Source: Protopterus annectens (taxonomy: Eukaryota > Chordata > Ceratodontiformes > Protopteridae). From it: a stretch of DNA of 64,000 nt. The first letter of the stretch is position 1. The number at the start of each line of letters is the position of its first letter. The DNA lies in assembly GCF_019279795.1 (NCBI RefSeq), contig NC_056739.1, positions 19,084,910 to 19,148,909 of the forward strand, read 5' to 3'. Below are positions 20,385-31,144 of the stretch, piece by piece. The translations under genes were made by a program, and so were the position numbers. Under the pieces are notes generated by a model. It was given only the letters and a program-made list of their open reading frames with translations, was not told where the DNA came from and ran no database searches.

Positions 20385-20726
20385 CTCCAGTTCACATGTT
20401 GCTGCTGGTTCAAAGGGAGATTGACTCAAAGCTTGTAATACTACATTTACATCCATAGTGGGGTTGTATCTTTAATGGGTGGTCTAAGAAGAAGGTTACC
20501 ACTTATAAAGGCTGTACATAGTTTTGAGAAAGCTAAGGTGGAATTGTTAACTTCTACATGAAAGTTAGAAATGGAAGTTAGTTGAACTTTAACAGTTGAG
20601 GAACTAACTCCTTCATTAGACTGTTGTCAGAAACTCAAGAACTTTATGTATTGGTGGTGAAAAAATGTATTGGTGGTGAAAAAAGGTCAATGTCTTTTTG
20701 CTATGCCCAAAAAAAAAAAAAAAAAA
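20385..20726 (-). pseudogene. D2 tyrosine recombinase, middle part (piece 2)
   Basis: D2 YR coding resumes directly after E1. Nucleotide blocks correspond to the 'PPFEPA' region (GCTGGTTCAAAGGGAG), the 'PPIKD' region and the 'SNFHV' and 'TVKVQLTSIS' blocks of intact copies. A short tandem duplication of 'TGTATTGGTGGTGAAAAAA' occurs near 20646-20686. Stops are frequent. The piece ends in an A-run at the E3 insertion point. Confidence 0.6.
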
Positions 20727-20925
20727 AGAAGCGATTTACTCACCATAACATTCCATGTTTGTTATCCATCTGGCCCTTCATTCTTACTGGATGGGTTTTA
20801 GAGCCGATCCTCGGCTCCAACTCGGCCAAATACACTAGCTCGAAGTCTCTAACTTGGCTCGTGGCAGAGTAGGTATCCCACAATGCAGTGGTTCAATCTC
20901 CAGATCTAGTTTGCTGCTAACTATA
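20727..20925 (+). repeat. E3 left ITR
   Basis: It starts AGAAGCGATTTACTCACC and contains 'GAGCCGATCCTCGGCTCC', then runs to 'CAGATCTAGTTTGCTGC'. The inverted counterpart is 24425-24585. Confidence 0.83.
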
Positions 20926-21059
20926 ACAAAGACTAAAATAATCATATGACATCAGGTCAAGGAAAAACACAGATAGTCAAAGGAGCTCATTTATAAGAGG
21001 AAACAACTGTCCAACAGGTCCTCTAGGAGTCCTTGGATAGGGGAAGGTGGAAGGGTCAT

Positions 21060-21170
21060 AAAAATGAAGGGCAAGATGGACAACAAACATGGAACATTAT
21101 GGTGAGTACATAACTTCTTCATGTTAAGTTGTCCCATCTCACCTTCATTCTTACTGGATGGGACAACGTC
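21060..21170 (+). repeat. E3 ICR with circle-junction core
   Basis: It contains 'ATGGAACATTATGGTGAG', then the core CATAAC-TTCTTCAT-GTTAAG, then 'GTTGTCCCATCTCACC', complementing both element ends. Confidence 0.85.
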
Positions 21171-21173
21171 CTT

Positions 21174-21808
21174 AGCACCTTTTTCCTGGGTGGCTCATGG
21201 GAGTACACCTTTGAGCACAGTGGAACCAAATTCCCTGGAGGCCAAATCAACTTTGTAATGAGTAATAAATGTATGTGGATTTGCCCACATAGCAGCAGCA
21301 CAAATACTGTCCATTGCCATTCTGGCCTGGAAAGCAGAGGATGTTGCCAGTGCTCTGGTTGAGTGACCCTAATTCTGAATGGCAAATTTCTGTTATTGGA
21401 GTTGTATAAAAAAGTGATACAATTTGAAAGCCAATTCGAAAGTGTGACTTTAGAAACTGGCATGCCCTTTTTTGCTTCAGAGAAAGAGATGGACAATTGG
21501 TATGATTTACTGAAATCCTTAGTTTTATGGAGACAGAATCTGAATTGTCTATGCACATCCAATTGGTGGAGTTTATACACTGCCTTGTTGCTATGACTGG
21601 GAAAAACACTGGAAGCTCAATAGATTGATTTAGATTGGACTGAGAACAAACCTTAGGTACAAATGACGGATTAGTTTGTAGCAATACCCTAAAATTATGG
21701 AAAATCAAATATGGTGGTTTGTTTGATAGTGCTTGCCTTGCTGGAATAGTTCAGTAAGAAATTCTAAAATCGAGTGAATTGGAGCAGAGAAGGGGTCAAT
21801 GTTTAGGG
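21174..21808 (-). pseudogene. E3 tyrosine recombinase, C-terminal part plus N-terminal scrap
   Basis: The minus frames 21119-21580 and 21247-21708 hold the catalytic half: 'FHNFRVLLQTNPSFVPKV', 'NQSIELPVFF', the HxxR region and the tyrosine region near 21250-21265. They are separated by shifts. A further stretch, 21745-21808, matches the 'DPFSAPI..ILEFL.ELF' block of the N-terminal domain, so the middle of YR is deleted. The second deletion then joins this scrap to the end of Gag. No functional recombinase is possible. Confidence 0.7.
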
Positions 21809-23911
21809 TAAGGTTTGAAGGTACTGAAAAACGTACTCAAATGGCAGCAAGAGTTTTCCCTTCCTGCTTGCACCTGGTGAGTGTGTCTAACTTTAGGTCC
21901 AAAAAGGGAAGAACCATCAAAAGGGGCATTGGTAAAGATATACTTAACTGGTTCCGCAAAATTACACAAGTGCATCCAGGAAAGTCTCCTCAGGGAAACT
22001 CCTGAACCCGCTGCCCTATATGCTCCATCCACTGCATATGATATCAGACTCATGGAGGAGTAGACTATGGAAGTTAAGGTGGACAGCTGGGAGGTGACTT
22101 TCTCTGTCACCCCTGCAGCCAAAGAACCTTGTAGAGTATCTCCTAGCTCCTTCAGGAGATCTCTTTGTAGCCTTGTAAATTGTGTAAGGTAGTTCAGGGA
22201 TCTCAGTGTAACAGTCGCTGACAAAAAGATACACTTCCCGTATCTGTCCATCATTCGAGAATCTTTGTTCAAAGGATGAACAGATGAGGATGTCTCAGAA
22301 AGTTCCTTCTTGGTGGCTGCTGCCACCACCATAGCATCTACAGGCACACCTTTGGTAAGAAATTATTTTCCAGTGGGGGCTGACAAAAACTGGTTTGGTC
22401 TCCGAGGGACTGGTTCCACAGTGTCAGGTGACTTCAATTCCTTTTGGCTAACTTCATTAGCTCATCAAAAAGCGGAGACACCCAGGAGGCTGAAGGCTGA
22501 GATCCAAAGGCCTTCAGGTACACCAACTCCTCATCAGAAGGGTTGATGGCATTACAGCTGTCTCTCTGTTTTAAGATCTTAAGGATATCTGCAAAGGTGA
22601 TATCTTCAGAGGACAACCGCTGAGACCATTATGACTCCTTGACGTCAGTGCCAGAGGTGACAGACTCGTCAGGGAAGTCTGTATGCTTCCTCTTTCAAGG
22701 GGGCTCCTCAGAAGAGTATTCTGGGGAGGTCTCGGAAGAGTGGGGTTCACCCAGTGGGGTTTCCTAAGGCTCTGAATCTCTGCTGCCCGGTGGAGGGGGT
22801 GGTGTTGAGACAGTAGCCGGTGCTATGGTGGGATGAATACCAGTATCCTTGTGTAGAGGTGTAGGAGGGGACAGCACACTCCTCATCAGCTCGAATGTTG
22901 AACCCACTGGCTCTGAGGACACCCCTGGTTCAGAGGAAACAGAAGAAACCCCAAGCTCCAGGGCGACCTGCTCCGAAGGTGATGTAGGAGCCGAGCTCAA
23001 CCGAGCCAAGGCACCATGGGGTAGACTCAGAACCGAAGAAGCTCGGGTCAGAGTGTCCCGTCGGGGCTGACTAGAGAGCTTCGGCTACTAGACACACCGG
23101 ATGGCACAGAGTGTCGGAGCAGAGATCGGTTCCGGAATCTCCTGAAGGTGTCCCAGAACAGATGGGTCTACAGCAAGTGGTATTTGGCCCTCCAGCTCCA
23201 AAGATCCAGCTTGGCTTGGAGGAGGAACAACAGTGGATGTAATAGTCCGAGACGGCTCCAAAACCTGTTGGGTTGGAGCAGAGTACAATTTTGCCAGCAT
23301 CGGCGACTTCAATAGTCTGCGCACCACCTTCTACATGTCATCATCAAAAGACCTGGAGGACAGGGTTGGTGAATGAGATCTTTCCAGGATGGGAGATCTC
23401 AAAGTAGGGGAGACCAGTGGAAGTTCAATGGATTGGCTCAGAGTCACAGTTTCTTTCAGTTCAGAAGATCTTGGAGCCGAAGAACTAGGTTTATCGATGA
23501 TAATTACCTCTGTTGGTTCTGAAGCAGTGGAGCCGAGAAGGTCAATGCCTGTGAAATTTTAGCCAATTTTTCAGGAGGCTAAGACTGAGACGAAGAGACT
23601 GGAGTTGGCCTTTAGGTTGGTTTGTCTTTTTTAAAAGAAGAGGACTTACTGGATGAAGACTAAGAAGAACCCTGTAGAGTTTCCTCAAAGGTCAGTTTCA
23701 AGAGTCCTTTGACAATCAGTTTATTTTTCCTCTCCTGTAGAACACGGGTGCTAATGGAGTGGCAGAATGTGCAAGTTTCCTGAAGATGGATTGCTTGTAA
23801 ACAGTAAACGCAAACGCTATATCCATCATTAATGGACATTTTTTGGGAGCACTTTTGGCATTTCTTAAAGCCCGAAGGCTTATGTTCTTTCTCCCTAGTT
23901 TCCTTAGACAT
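21809..23911 (-). pseudogene. E3 Gag-like protein, broken
   Basis: The start is clear at 23911 ('MSKETREKEHKPSGFKKC'), with the Cys/His cluster (CxxC, CVYCLQ..H, CxxC) in frame 23660-23911. The Ser/Pro-rich middle is split over 23088-23327 and 22764-23009. The acidic block ('EDITFADILKILKQ', 'SWVSPLFDELM') is at 22434-22616. The helical part ('MPVDAMVVAAATKKEL' to 'PFDGSSLFGPKV') is at 21796-22347. It lacks the Arg/Gly-rich tail, which was lost in the deletion. Several stops and shifts are present. Function is inferred from the intact copies. Confidence 0.75.
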
Positions 23912-24424
23912 GTTAGGGATGAAGAGATCCTAAAAACAACTATATAACTAAGTAAAGCCACACAGAAAAAACATGTCTAGAAAAAAATATATTGGCATAC
24001 TATTAACACACACAGCACATCTAGTGAAGCTAAAGGGAAAGGGAAATAACTTGCTGTTTAACTAAACAAGCACTAGGTCCTCTAATTTAAATGGACCTAG
24101 TAGCTATCAGAAAAGCACACACACAGAAACGCACTACTACTAGCCCTCTATCTCAAACAGGAAGTTAGCTCTCTAAATTAAACGAGCTAATAAGCTAGCT
24201 AATTAACTAACTATAAACATAACACATGCAACTAACAAACAATTTAAGCATGCCGATACAGCTGAAGGTGATGGGATACACAATACAGGTCTAGCAAAAA
24301 AACGACAGCCAACAAGAAGCACAGCACTCTCAAAACTAACTAAACTATGCAATTCTAAGATCTAAATAAATAAAAGTTAACCAAAAGACAAAAAACTTGG
24401 CCACAGCCAAGAAGAGAACATCCG
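23912..24424 (+). other. E3 leader between Gag start and right ITR
   Basis: About 510 bases, AT-rich, with no open frame of note and many TAACTA-like short repeats (24085-24260). It is the untranslated leader upstream of gag on the minus strand. I see no clear promoter motif. Confidence 0.5.
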
Positions 24425-24585
24425 AACCCGTAAAGCGGCAAACGACATCTGGAGATTGCACCACTGCAGGATGGGATACCTACTCTGCCACGAGCCAAGT
24501 TAGAGACTTCAAGCTAGTGTATTTAGCCGAGTCGGAGCTGATCCCCATCCAGTAAGAATGAAGGCGCGATAGGACAACATAACAT
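24425..24585 (-). repeat. E3 right ITR
   Basis: Inverted copy of 20727-20925, from 'GCGGCAAACGACATCTGG' to 'GCGCGATAGGACAACATAA'. D2 sequence follows ('TTCCATTTACTTCTGTAAA'). Confidence 0.85.
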
Positions 24586-25110
24586 TAAATGTTTTCCATT
24601 TACTTCTGTAAATCTTCCTAGTAGAGACTTACAGGAAGATGAAAGTATATGATGCACAGGACAGGACAGTCTAGGTTGTCTGGCTATCAATGGAAGTGGA
24701 GAAACCAGACAGTCAGCTTTAGGTTTGAGAAGTCTGGATGAATCATGTCTGTTAGGTGAGACAGGCGGTCTGGAATTCGATCAAGAATTCATGGAAGGTA
24801 AACTAAATGAGGCCAAAGAAAGGGGAAGCAAATCTGACAAGGCCAATAGGGGCAATGAGGATGACTTTGCTCTTCAATCAAGATCCTTTCTGGAGACATT
24901 TGAGGATTAAGGGAGTTGGGGACATGCATAGAGGAGACAGGGAGTGCCAATCATGAAGGACAGCATCTCTCACTGACTCCCCCAGTGAGAGATCAAGGCA
25001 AAGAACCTGCTGCACTTGTTGATGAAAAGAGGTCACAGCAAGGTTGTCCCCACTGGTGGAATATCTTTTCCGCAATTCTCATGTTGAGAGACTACTTGTG
25101 GGGCAACAAA
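24586..25110 (-). pseudogene. D2 tyrosine recombinase, N-terminal part (piece 3), and RNase H overlap
   Basis: This is the N-terminal part of the D2 YR, beginning at the 'SKWKTF' block (24590-24620) and running through the Ser/Pro-rich linker. It is read in broken minus frames such as 24878-25075 ('LSLGESVRDAVLHDWH' corresponds to the RNase H tail that overlaps YR). It joins the piece at 20385-20726 across the E3 insertion. Confidence 0.6.
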
Positions 25111-26660
25111 ATGGACCTGGGCAACTTGTCAGATATCACATTGGATTTCCCCGTGCATTGTTATCAGAAATCAATTAGATAAGATTGCCTACTGCCACAC
25201 TCTCAGAGCTTCTTGATATGAGGGGTAAGATCTGGTTCCCCCTTGTTTGTTGATATAAAATACCACCGACATATTGTCCAACTGATTCACAATAGTCAAA
25301 AAAGGGACACAGTTTTGAAAGGCCTGCAATGCTAGGAGCACTGCTCTCATTTCCAGGACACTGATATGCGAGTTGGCCTCTTCTGAGGACCAAGTGCCTT
25401 GGACATTCTTTCCCAAGAAATGCCCCTACCCATCCACCCAATTTGGGAAGCATCTGTGGTCACTATGGCTTTGGGATGAGGGAGACTGAACGTACAGTCT
25501 TGTAAAGCCTGATCTGATCAAATCCACCACAAGATGTACTTTTTGCATCTGTTAATGTAGACTGCACCACTGAGTTGCTAAGGTCCACTGAAGAATTATC
25601 ATACAGTATCTTGCTAGAGGAACTAGAACTATCACCACATACAATGACCCCAAGGCTTGCAGAATTAATTGAGCCGATAGAGACGAATTCTGAATTATCA
25701 TTTTGACTTGAAACTGAATAGTTTGTACCCTTGGTAAGGGAAGGGAGGCTGTTACTGACAGTGTGTTGAACAAGGCCCCTATGAACTCTAATGACTGTGA
25801 TGGTTCTGAGATTTGTTGCAGTTGATGGTAATTCCTAGATGAGAGCAAATCTGGAGTACATATTCTTGAGCTTTTATCAGAAGATGCCTGGTCACAGCAT
25901 TTATGAGACAGTCTTCAAAGTACAGAAACATTCAGAATCCTTGCAGTCTCAAGTGAGCCTCTACTACTGCCATGTATTTGGTGAACACCCTGGGGGTTGT
26001 GGTGAGGCCAAAGGGCAGTGCTCTGATTTGTGTAGGTATCTCCTGGATCATCTGTTCATTTTAATGTGATAGCACATATCCTGAAGATCTACTGAGCACA
26101 TCCAGTCATCCTTGTGCAGGAAAGGCAAAATGGACTCAGCTGTGACCGTCCAGAACTTTGTGTACTGAACCCATTTGTTCAAGTTGCTGAGATCCAAAAT
26201 TGATCTCAAGTCCCATGTTTTCTTTGTCACTAAAAAAAATCATAAGTAAGTTATTGATTCTATCTAGTCTGGGGGGGGGACCGTTTGGATGACTTTTTCT
26301 GGCAGCTTTTTTATTTCTGGAGCTGCTGCTCTTCTCTGACTGGGTGGATCATCGGGAATTTTGCTTAATGTTGATGGAAGGGGTAGGGAAAAGGGAATTA
26401 TATAACCTCTGGAATAATCCTGTGCACCCATGTATCTCCTGTAATGTCTAGCCAGGCTCTCTGGTGCAGAGATATATGACCCCCAACTGCCTCCAGAAGT
26501 TGGCAATCAGGCAGAATCTCTGGACCCCTGGTTCTGCGAGCCTCCTCTGTAATGTGGGTGGTGTCTTCTGTTAATTCCCCCAGGGACAGAGGGGTAACTA
26601 TCACCATATGGATCTTGGAAAGGACCCTGGGACTTTCTGAAACACACTTTTTGACCACCT
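25111..26660 (-). pseudogene. D2 reverse transcriptase-RNase H, broken
   Basis: RNase H is readable at 25189-25416 ('SHISVLEMRAVLLALQAF', 'NQLDNMSVVFYINKQGG'), with the glutamate and 'DN' retained. RT fragments lie at 25552-25848 ('QALGSLYVVIVLVPLARYCM'), around 25980-26230 ('LDLSNLNKWVQYTKF', 'CSVDLQDMCYHI') and 26264-26658 (N-terminal 'LLEAVGGHISLHQRAWLDITG'). The order on the minus strand is N-terminal RT, RT core, then RNase H, as in the intact copies. Multiple frameshifts prevent any product. Confidence 0.65.
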
Positions 26661-26914
26661 CATTGATTCCTACAGAAGGTTCTTTCAGGGGGTCAAAAAA
26701 TGTATGTCCACTGCAGAGAAAGTCTTACCATCTTGCTCGCACTTACAGTGTGTGTCCTTTACCTTATGGCCAAAAAAGCCCTTTTGTCAAATAGTGCATT
26801 GACGAAGGAGGACTTGAAGGGTTCCAAACAATTACACAAGTGCATCTAGGAATGCCACCTAATGGAGATGCCTGAACCTGCCACCCTTGAAGTATCTCCC
26901 CCCCTACCTTTTTT
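26661..26914 (-). pseudogene. D2 Gag, C-terminal piece before the L1 insertion
   Basis: Nucleotide blocks match the Gag C-terminal region of D1: 'GGTCAAAAAATGTATGTCCAC', the 'GCAGAGAAAGTCTTACCATC' block and the 'TTGACGAAGGAGGACTTGAA' block (capsid part). It is in broken minus frames. The gene continues at 31145 on the other side of the LINE insertions. Confidence 0.6.
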
Positions 26915-27282
26915 TTTTTTTGTTTAAAGAAACATCTTTATTAAATCATTACTTACGACATAAGCAATCATACATTTATATAAATGAAAACAAACAACAT
27001 TGACACAATCCTAGTTGCAAGCATTATACATCACAAACCACAATGACACACTCCCAGTTGCAAATATTACATCACTTATAATCTACCAAATCATTTTCAA
27101 ACATTACATAGCACATTTAAGTCCTGCCTTCTTTTAAACTTCATTCTTCCCGTGTATGTATTGTTTCCACAATTATCATTTTTCCTATGTAGTTTGCTCC
27201 TACCCTTTTCTAAAGGTCTCAATTCCAGTTATTTTATCTTTGTTACTATATTCACTACTTCTAATATACTTGGTTTAGATTT

Positions 27283-27687
27283 TCATTTTCTAGAAATTGC
27301 TTTTTTAGCAGCCACCATAATTAGACAGAGCAAGGCCTTAGCATGTCTAGGCAATTCCAATTCTGTATTATAGCTCAGAAAAATCATCTCCCTTGTCACA
27401 CCAATCTCCCCAGCCAGCATCTCTGACAGTGCACCTCGCAGGGAATCCTTTAAGTCCACCAACCCACTGCACTCCCAGAAAATATGTTCCCAAGTACCTC
27501 TTTCTTCCCTGTCACACCTCCAACAGTTGCTATCTACCTGAGGAAAAATTCTCTGGAGTCTGCTTGGGATATAAAAATATCTATGTAAACATTTCCAAGC
27601 AAAAATCCTAAATCTTCTAGATTTTGTTGCATATTTGGGTGACATAGATATATCCTCCCATTGTTTATTTTTTAATTGTTTATCCAA
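27283..27687 (-). pseudogene. L1-like ORF2 C-terminal domain with Cys/His knuckle
   Basis: A 134-residue frame. The middle reads 'CWRCDREERGTWEHIFWEC', which fits the CxxC...HxxxxC knuckle at the end of L1-type ORF2 proteins, believed to bind RNA. It is preceded by 'SRRFRIFAWKCLHRYFYIP', typical of the thumb/C-terminal helical region. The frame is open here, but the upstream domains lie in other frames. Confidence 0.72.
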
Positions 27688-27874
27688 TCTCTCTTCCCAA
27701 TCCTTTCTAACTCCTGTGATTGACTATTATAGTTATCATGCAATATTTTATATGCTCAACTAATTATTCCTTTCTTAATGGCAGTTTCTGTTCTAGATTC
27801 TACTAAAAACTCAGCTAGTGCTGGTCTTTCATTTATGACCCCCTAACTTCTTTCTCTTTGCCTATACTCTGACA

Positions 27875-28685
27875 TCAGTCCTTGATAGGGAAGGCATCAC
27901 TAAACTGCAGTCCAAATAAATTCTTGGCCTCTTCCCATTCTATTACCTTTCCCTCTGTAGTTAGTTGCTCCCAAAAACTTGGTTCCTTTGCCAGTTTTCT
28001 CCAATAAATTCCAGCCCCCTCTTCCCTACTGTGTATATCCCTAACTGCAGTCATTCCTATCGACAAAATCTCCTTTCTCCATTCCTCTGTTGGTTTAGTT
28101 CTTAGAATACTTTCTACTACTTTATGGATACAACATTCCCTGTGATTATTGTTATTCTCCTTAAAGGCCTGCATCCAAAATCCCAGTCTCGCCTTGTTTC
28201 TTGAGCTTCCCCCCAGTTTCAACATGATCACTTTCTACTTTGAATTATAGTTTTCTGCTTGTGCTATATATAGGAGCCTCAACTGTATAGCTCTGAAATA
28301 CCCCAAACTGGGCAATCCCAATCCACCCTGTTCTACTGAAAGATTCAGCTTATCCCACTTGACTCTTGCCGTCTTCCCCACTCAGATAAAGTCCTTCAGC
28401 TCTTTATTAATTGCTATCCACAACTTCTCCTCTGGTTGATAAAGATATGCCTGACCTGTGTATAAGACTAAAGGGACTAAAAACATTTTGACTGCTTGTA
28501 TCGTATTATCCATAGCCATATAACAAAGCTTCCATTTTCTCAGTTTTTGTATTATCTTTTGTTAGTTTCTTCCCACATATCCTTAGCTGCCACACCAGAA
28601 TAATTTTAATCCATACTTCTAAATACTTAATTTTATCATGTCCCCATAATATGGATATTGCTATACCATTTTGTGTGTGGGGACA
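27875..28685 (-). pseudogene. L1-like ORF2 segment between RT and the C-terminal domain
   Basis: Frame 27875-28231 (118 codons) is a readable piece; the rest (28232-28685) has no long frame. By position it covers the region after the RT palm and thumb. Little sequence identity is recognisable by eye, so the call rests on order between the RT (28686-29397) and the knuckle (27283-27687). Confidence 0.5.
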
Positions 28686-29397
28686 TTATTTACAGCTACT
28701 GCCTTTGATTATCATTAATTGTGTATCCCAAAAAACATATGAAACTGTCTCAATGTTCCACAGCACTGTAATGTCTCTTTCTGGTTTTGTCAGGTGTAAA
28801 ATAATATCATCTGCAAACAGCTTTTCTTGACTACCATACCAATTATATCCTTGAATTTCTGAGTCCCTTATTTTCTTTGCCAAGGGTTCTAAATATAATG
28901 CAAATAAAGGGGAAAGGGTACACCCCTGCCTGGTTCCTCTACTCAAGCAGAAATTAAGACAGAGGACCTCACCCACTTTAATTTTCACCTTGGATCCCTC
29001 ACATATCATCCTAATCAACCTTATAATTTTCTCAGGAAATGCAAATGTTTCCATTGCCCTGCTCATAAAGCCCCAACTTACTCTTTCAAATGCTTTCTCT
29101 GCATCATGCTGTTTTCTTACATTCTGCTTCCCTCTAGATCATCAATGTTCTGTTAATATTGTTAAATGTTTGCTTCCCCTCCACAAAACCATACTGATCC
29201 ATATCTATCAATTTTGGCATTACTTTTGTCATTTTTTTAGCCATTATAGACATTAACACTTTATAATCATGGTTTAGTACTGAAATGGGCCTGTATGAAG
29301 CCGGGTCTGATGGAGCTTTACCCTCCTTAGGTATTACACCTACCACTGCTTTCTTCCAGGATGTTAGTATGTCTCCTCTTAAAATAGTGTTGAGCAA
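28686..29397 (-). pseudogene. L1-like ORF2 reverse transcriptase, broken
   Basis: Frame 29134-29397 gives the RT N-terminal blocks ('GVIPKEGKAPSDPASYRPI', 'DQYGFVEGKQTFNNI'). Frame 28686-29066 gives 'SRGTRQGCTLSPLFALYLEP' and the active site 'FADDIILHLT'. A shift or small gap separates them at 29067-29133. The catalytic FADD is retained. It would copy the element's RNA at the target site; here it is a fossil. Confidence 0.8.
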
Positions 29398-30432
29398 AAC
29401 CTTCCAGATCTTTATCTATTTTTCCCTCCTAGCTTCCAAACTTCCACAGGAATACCATCTATTCCTGGGGACTTTCCTGTAGAAAGGTTATAAATCACAA
29501 TTTTATCTCATGTCCTCCTATCCTGTTAGTAATTGAGCCTCATACCTTAGCAGAGGTAATTCTTCCATAAACATTTCCATTTGTATCTTTTATTGATTTC
29601 CATATTTCTCTGCTTTATACAGACTTTCATAGAATTTCCAAAATATTGCTAATACCTCTACAGGATCTCTTTTTGCCTTCATTGTTATAGGTTCCCTAAG
29701 CTTGGCAACAGCCCTTTCTACTTTAACTGAGTCATTGTGCAAAACGTTTTTGTGCTCTGTTTTCAAAAACAGTTGCTTAACTGCAGTCTTTCTAAACTCA
29801 TATATATTATAGAGGTAAATCCCTTATTTTCTGCTTAGCATTCTGCAGTTGATCCCCTTCCTGTTCTTTCTGTGAGATTCTCCCTATTCTGCAATATTTC
29901 TAACATTTGTCAGTTCCTCTAAATAATTATTGTTACTTCTAAACCATAGCTCTCTTTCTTTTAGTTCCACCCTATTTTTAAATTCCATCTTAATTTTACC
30001 CCACTCCCTAGCTATATTTTCAGAAGAGTGTCTCATTTATATTTCATTACAGTGTGTTTTTATTTTAGTTATTATTGGTGCATGATGTGAAATAGTTACT
30101 GGGTGCATATCAAGACCTTCAATTAAATGCACATATTCCTGTGAAATGTAAATTCTGTCTAGCCTAGCCCACTTTTTATACCTTGGGGAATAATATGTAA
30201 ATTCACTCTGAACTCCTATTACTGAATTCACATCTTCCATACCAAATATTTTCATAAATTTCTTCAAAAATCTACCTTCCTTACTTATTCTTTCCCTTCT
30301 GGGCTCTCCAGACACATCTTCACTGTTGCCAATCACATTCCATTCCCCACCTATAAGTAATATTCTTTGCTGAAAACTGATTTCTCCCAGAATTTTCTTC
30401 AGCTTTGTTATAGCAGTTTTAGGTAGAATATA
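29398..30432 (-). pseudogene. L1-like ORF2 endonuclease C-terminal part and linker, broken
   Basis: Frame 30037-30336 has 'GNSEDVSGEPRRERIS' and 'YSPRYKKWARLDRIYIS', then 'PVTISHHAPIITKIK'. These are the late endonuclease blocks ('ARLDRI' and the S(D/H)H end of the APE-type domain; the usual SDH reads SHH here). The 29398-30036 stretch is the decayed linker before RT, without a long frame. The N-terminal half of the endonuclease is absent, because the element is truncated here. Confidence 0.7.
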
Positions 30433-30505
30433 AATAAAGTCTCACTTAACCGGCACCCGTGGGGATTGGTAGATGCCGGTGAAGTGTAGTGCCGGTTGCT
30501 TCAGT
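30433..30505 (+). mobile_element. pogo/Tigger-like DNA transposon end, fragment
   Basis: About 70 bases reading 'CTCACTTAACCGGCACCCG' and then two more copies of a GCCGG(T) motif. It resembles the terminal inverted repeat region of pogo/Tigger-type DNA transposons. It lies between the truncated end of the L1-like LINE and the CR1-like fragment. The assignment is from memory of such ends and is tentative. Confidence 0.4.
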
Positions 30506-31091
30506 TATAGGTTCATAGATTCATAGGTTCATACTAGGCTATCTGCCCTAGGGCATTTATAAGCCTAGCCAGAGTGTGTCTGGCTTTCGCCACCCATTTT
30601 AAATTAATTTTGCTATGCCCTTTTTCGAGGTTAGTATACTGTGCCTCTGTCTAACAGTGACACAGAAGTGATACCCGGGGTAAACCTACGATCTCCCATC
30701 CACTCATCAAGATTCCTCTTGAAGACAGTCAATGAGGGACTCTGCCTAACCTGGACTGGGATTTTATTCCAGAGTGAAGGGAGTCTCTGGGTTAAGAATC
30801 TGTCCCTCCAGCATGTCCCATTTATTTCAGTGCTGAGGTTCAAGTCTCTCGAGCATGTAGCTCGATGGGATTTGGATTTTCTGAGGTGCAGCAAGTCCAT
30901 TAATTCCGGGTTGGACATGGCTTTATATGTCAGGCACAGATCGCCTCTGAGCAGGCAGTATGCCACTGTGTAGAGCTGGAGTTTCTTTAACCGGGCAGCA
31001 TATGGCATCTGTTTGAGCCCTTTGATCCTCTTGGTGAGGTACTTTTGGGGTCTTTCCAGTTGCTGCAGGTGTCTGGTAAGGTACATCCCTG
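30506..31091 (-). mobile_element. CR1/L2-like LINE fragment, 3' end
   Basis: It begins with the tail repeat 'GTTCATAGATTCATAGGTTC' (8-base repeats on its 3' end) and the conserved 3' UTR ('GCCTAGCCAGAGTGTGTC'). An open frame (30631-31134) encodes the last part of ORF2, including 'GMYLTRHLQQLERPQKYLTK' and 'RDRFLTQRLPSLWNKIP'. It matches F2 (61318-61890) almost base for base and stops at 'GTACATCCC', where F2 continues. This is a 5'-truncated recent copy, on the minus strand. Confidence 0.85.
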
Positions 31092-31097
31092 TTATGC

Positions 31098-31143
31098 GAT
31101 TTTTGATTGGCTCATATACCAGCAAACGAGCCAATCAAAAATC
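31098..31143. repeat. 16-base inverted repeat at a LINE/DIRS junction
   Basis: Arms 31098-31113 (GATTTTTGATTGGCTC) and 31128-31143 are perfect complements with a 14-base loop. Allowing one mismatch, the arms extend by three bases. It lies between the truncated end of the CR1-like fragment and D2 gag. F2 lacks it, so it belongs neither to the LINE nor clearly to gag. Confidence 0.85.
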
Positions 31144-31144
31144 A

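Larger units (their letters stand above)
20727..24585 (-). mobile_element. DIRS-type element E3, internally deleted (non-autonomous)
   Basis: E3 has a left ITR (20727-20925), an ICR (21060-21170), the C-terminal part of YR (21180-21735), a short YR N-terminal scrap (about 21745-21808), the C-terminal half of Gag joined directly to it, the rest of Gag and a right ITR (24425-24585). The 3.9-kb length compared with about 6.1 kb reflects loss of the YR middle and of all RNase H and RT. Both ends and the ICR are kept, so it could have been mobilised by other copies. It inserted in the D2 YR gene; D2 coding resumes at 24586. Confidence 0.85.
26915..30432 (-). mobile_element. L1/Tx1-like LINE, 5'-truncated, inserted in D2 gag
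   Basis: A non-LTR element on the minus strand with its 3' end at a T-run (26915-26930, poly-A on its own strand). From there, in reverse order, come the C-terminal Cys/His knuckle, RT, and the C-terminal part of the endonuclease. It stops inside the endonuclease domain near 30432, so it is 5'-truncated to about 3.5 kb. Many stops and shifts are present. There is no ORF1. Its relationship to L1 and not CR1 rests on the 'TRQGCTLSPLFALYLEPLA' RT block and the C-terminal knuckle. Confidence 0.8.

Noticed and set aside
24085..24260. Short TAGCTAA-like repeats in the E3 leader as a CRISPR-like or regulatory array
   Set aside because: The units are irregular in length and sequence, with no spacers of constant size. 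Simple AT-rich leader.
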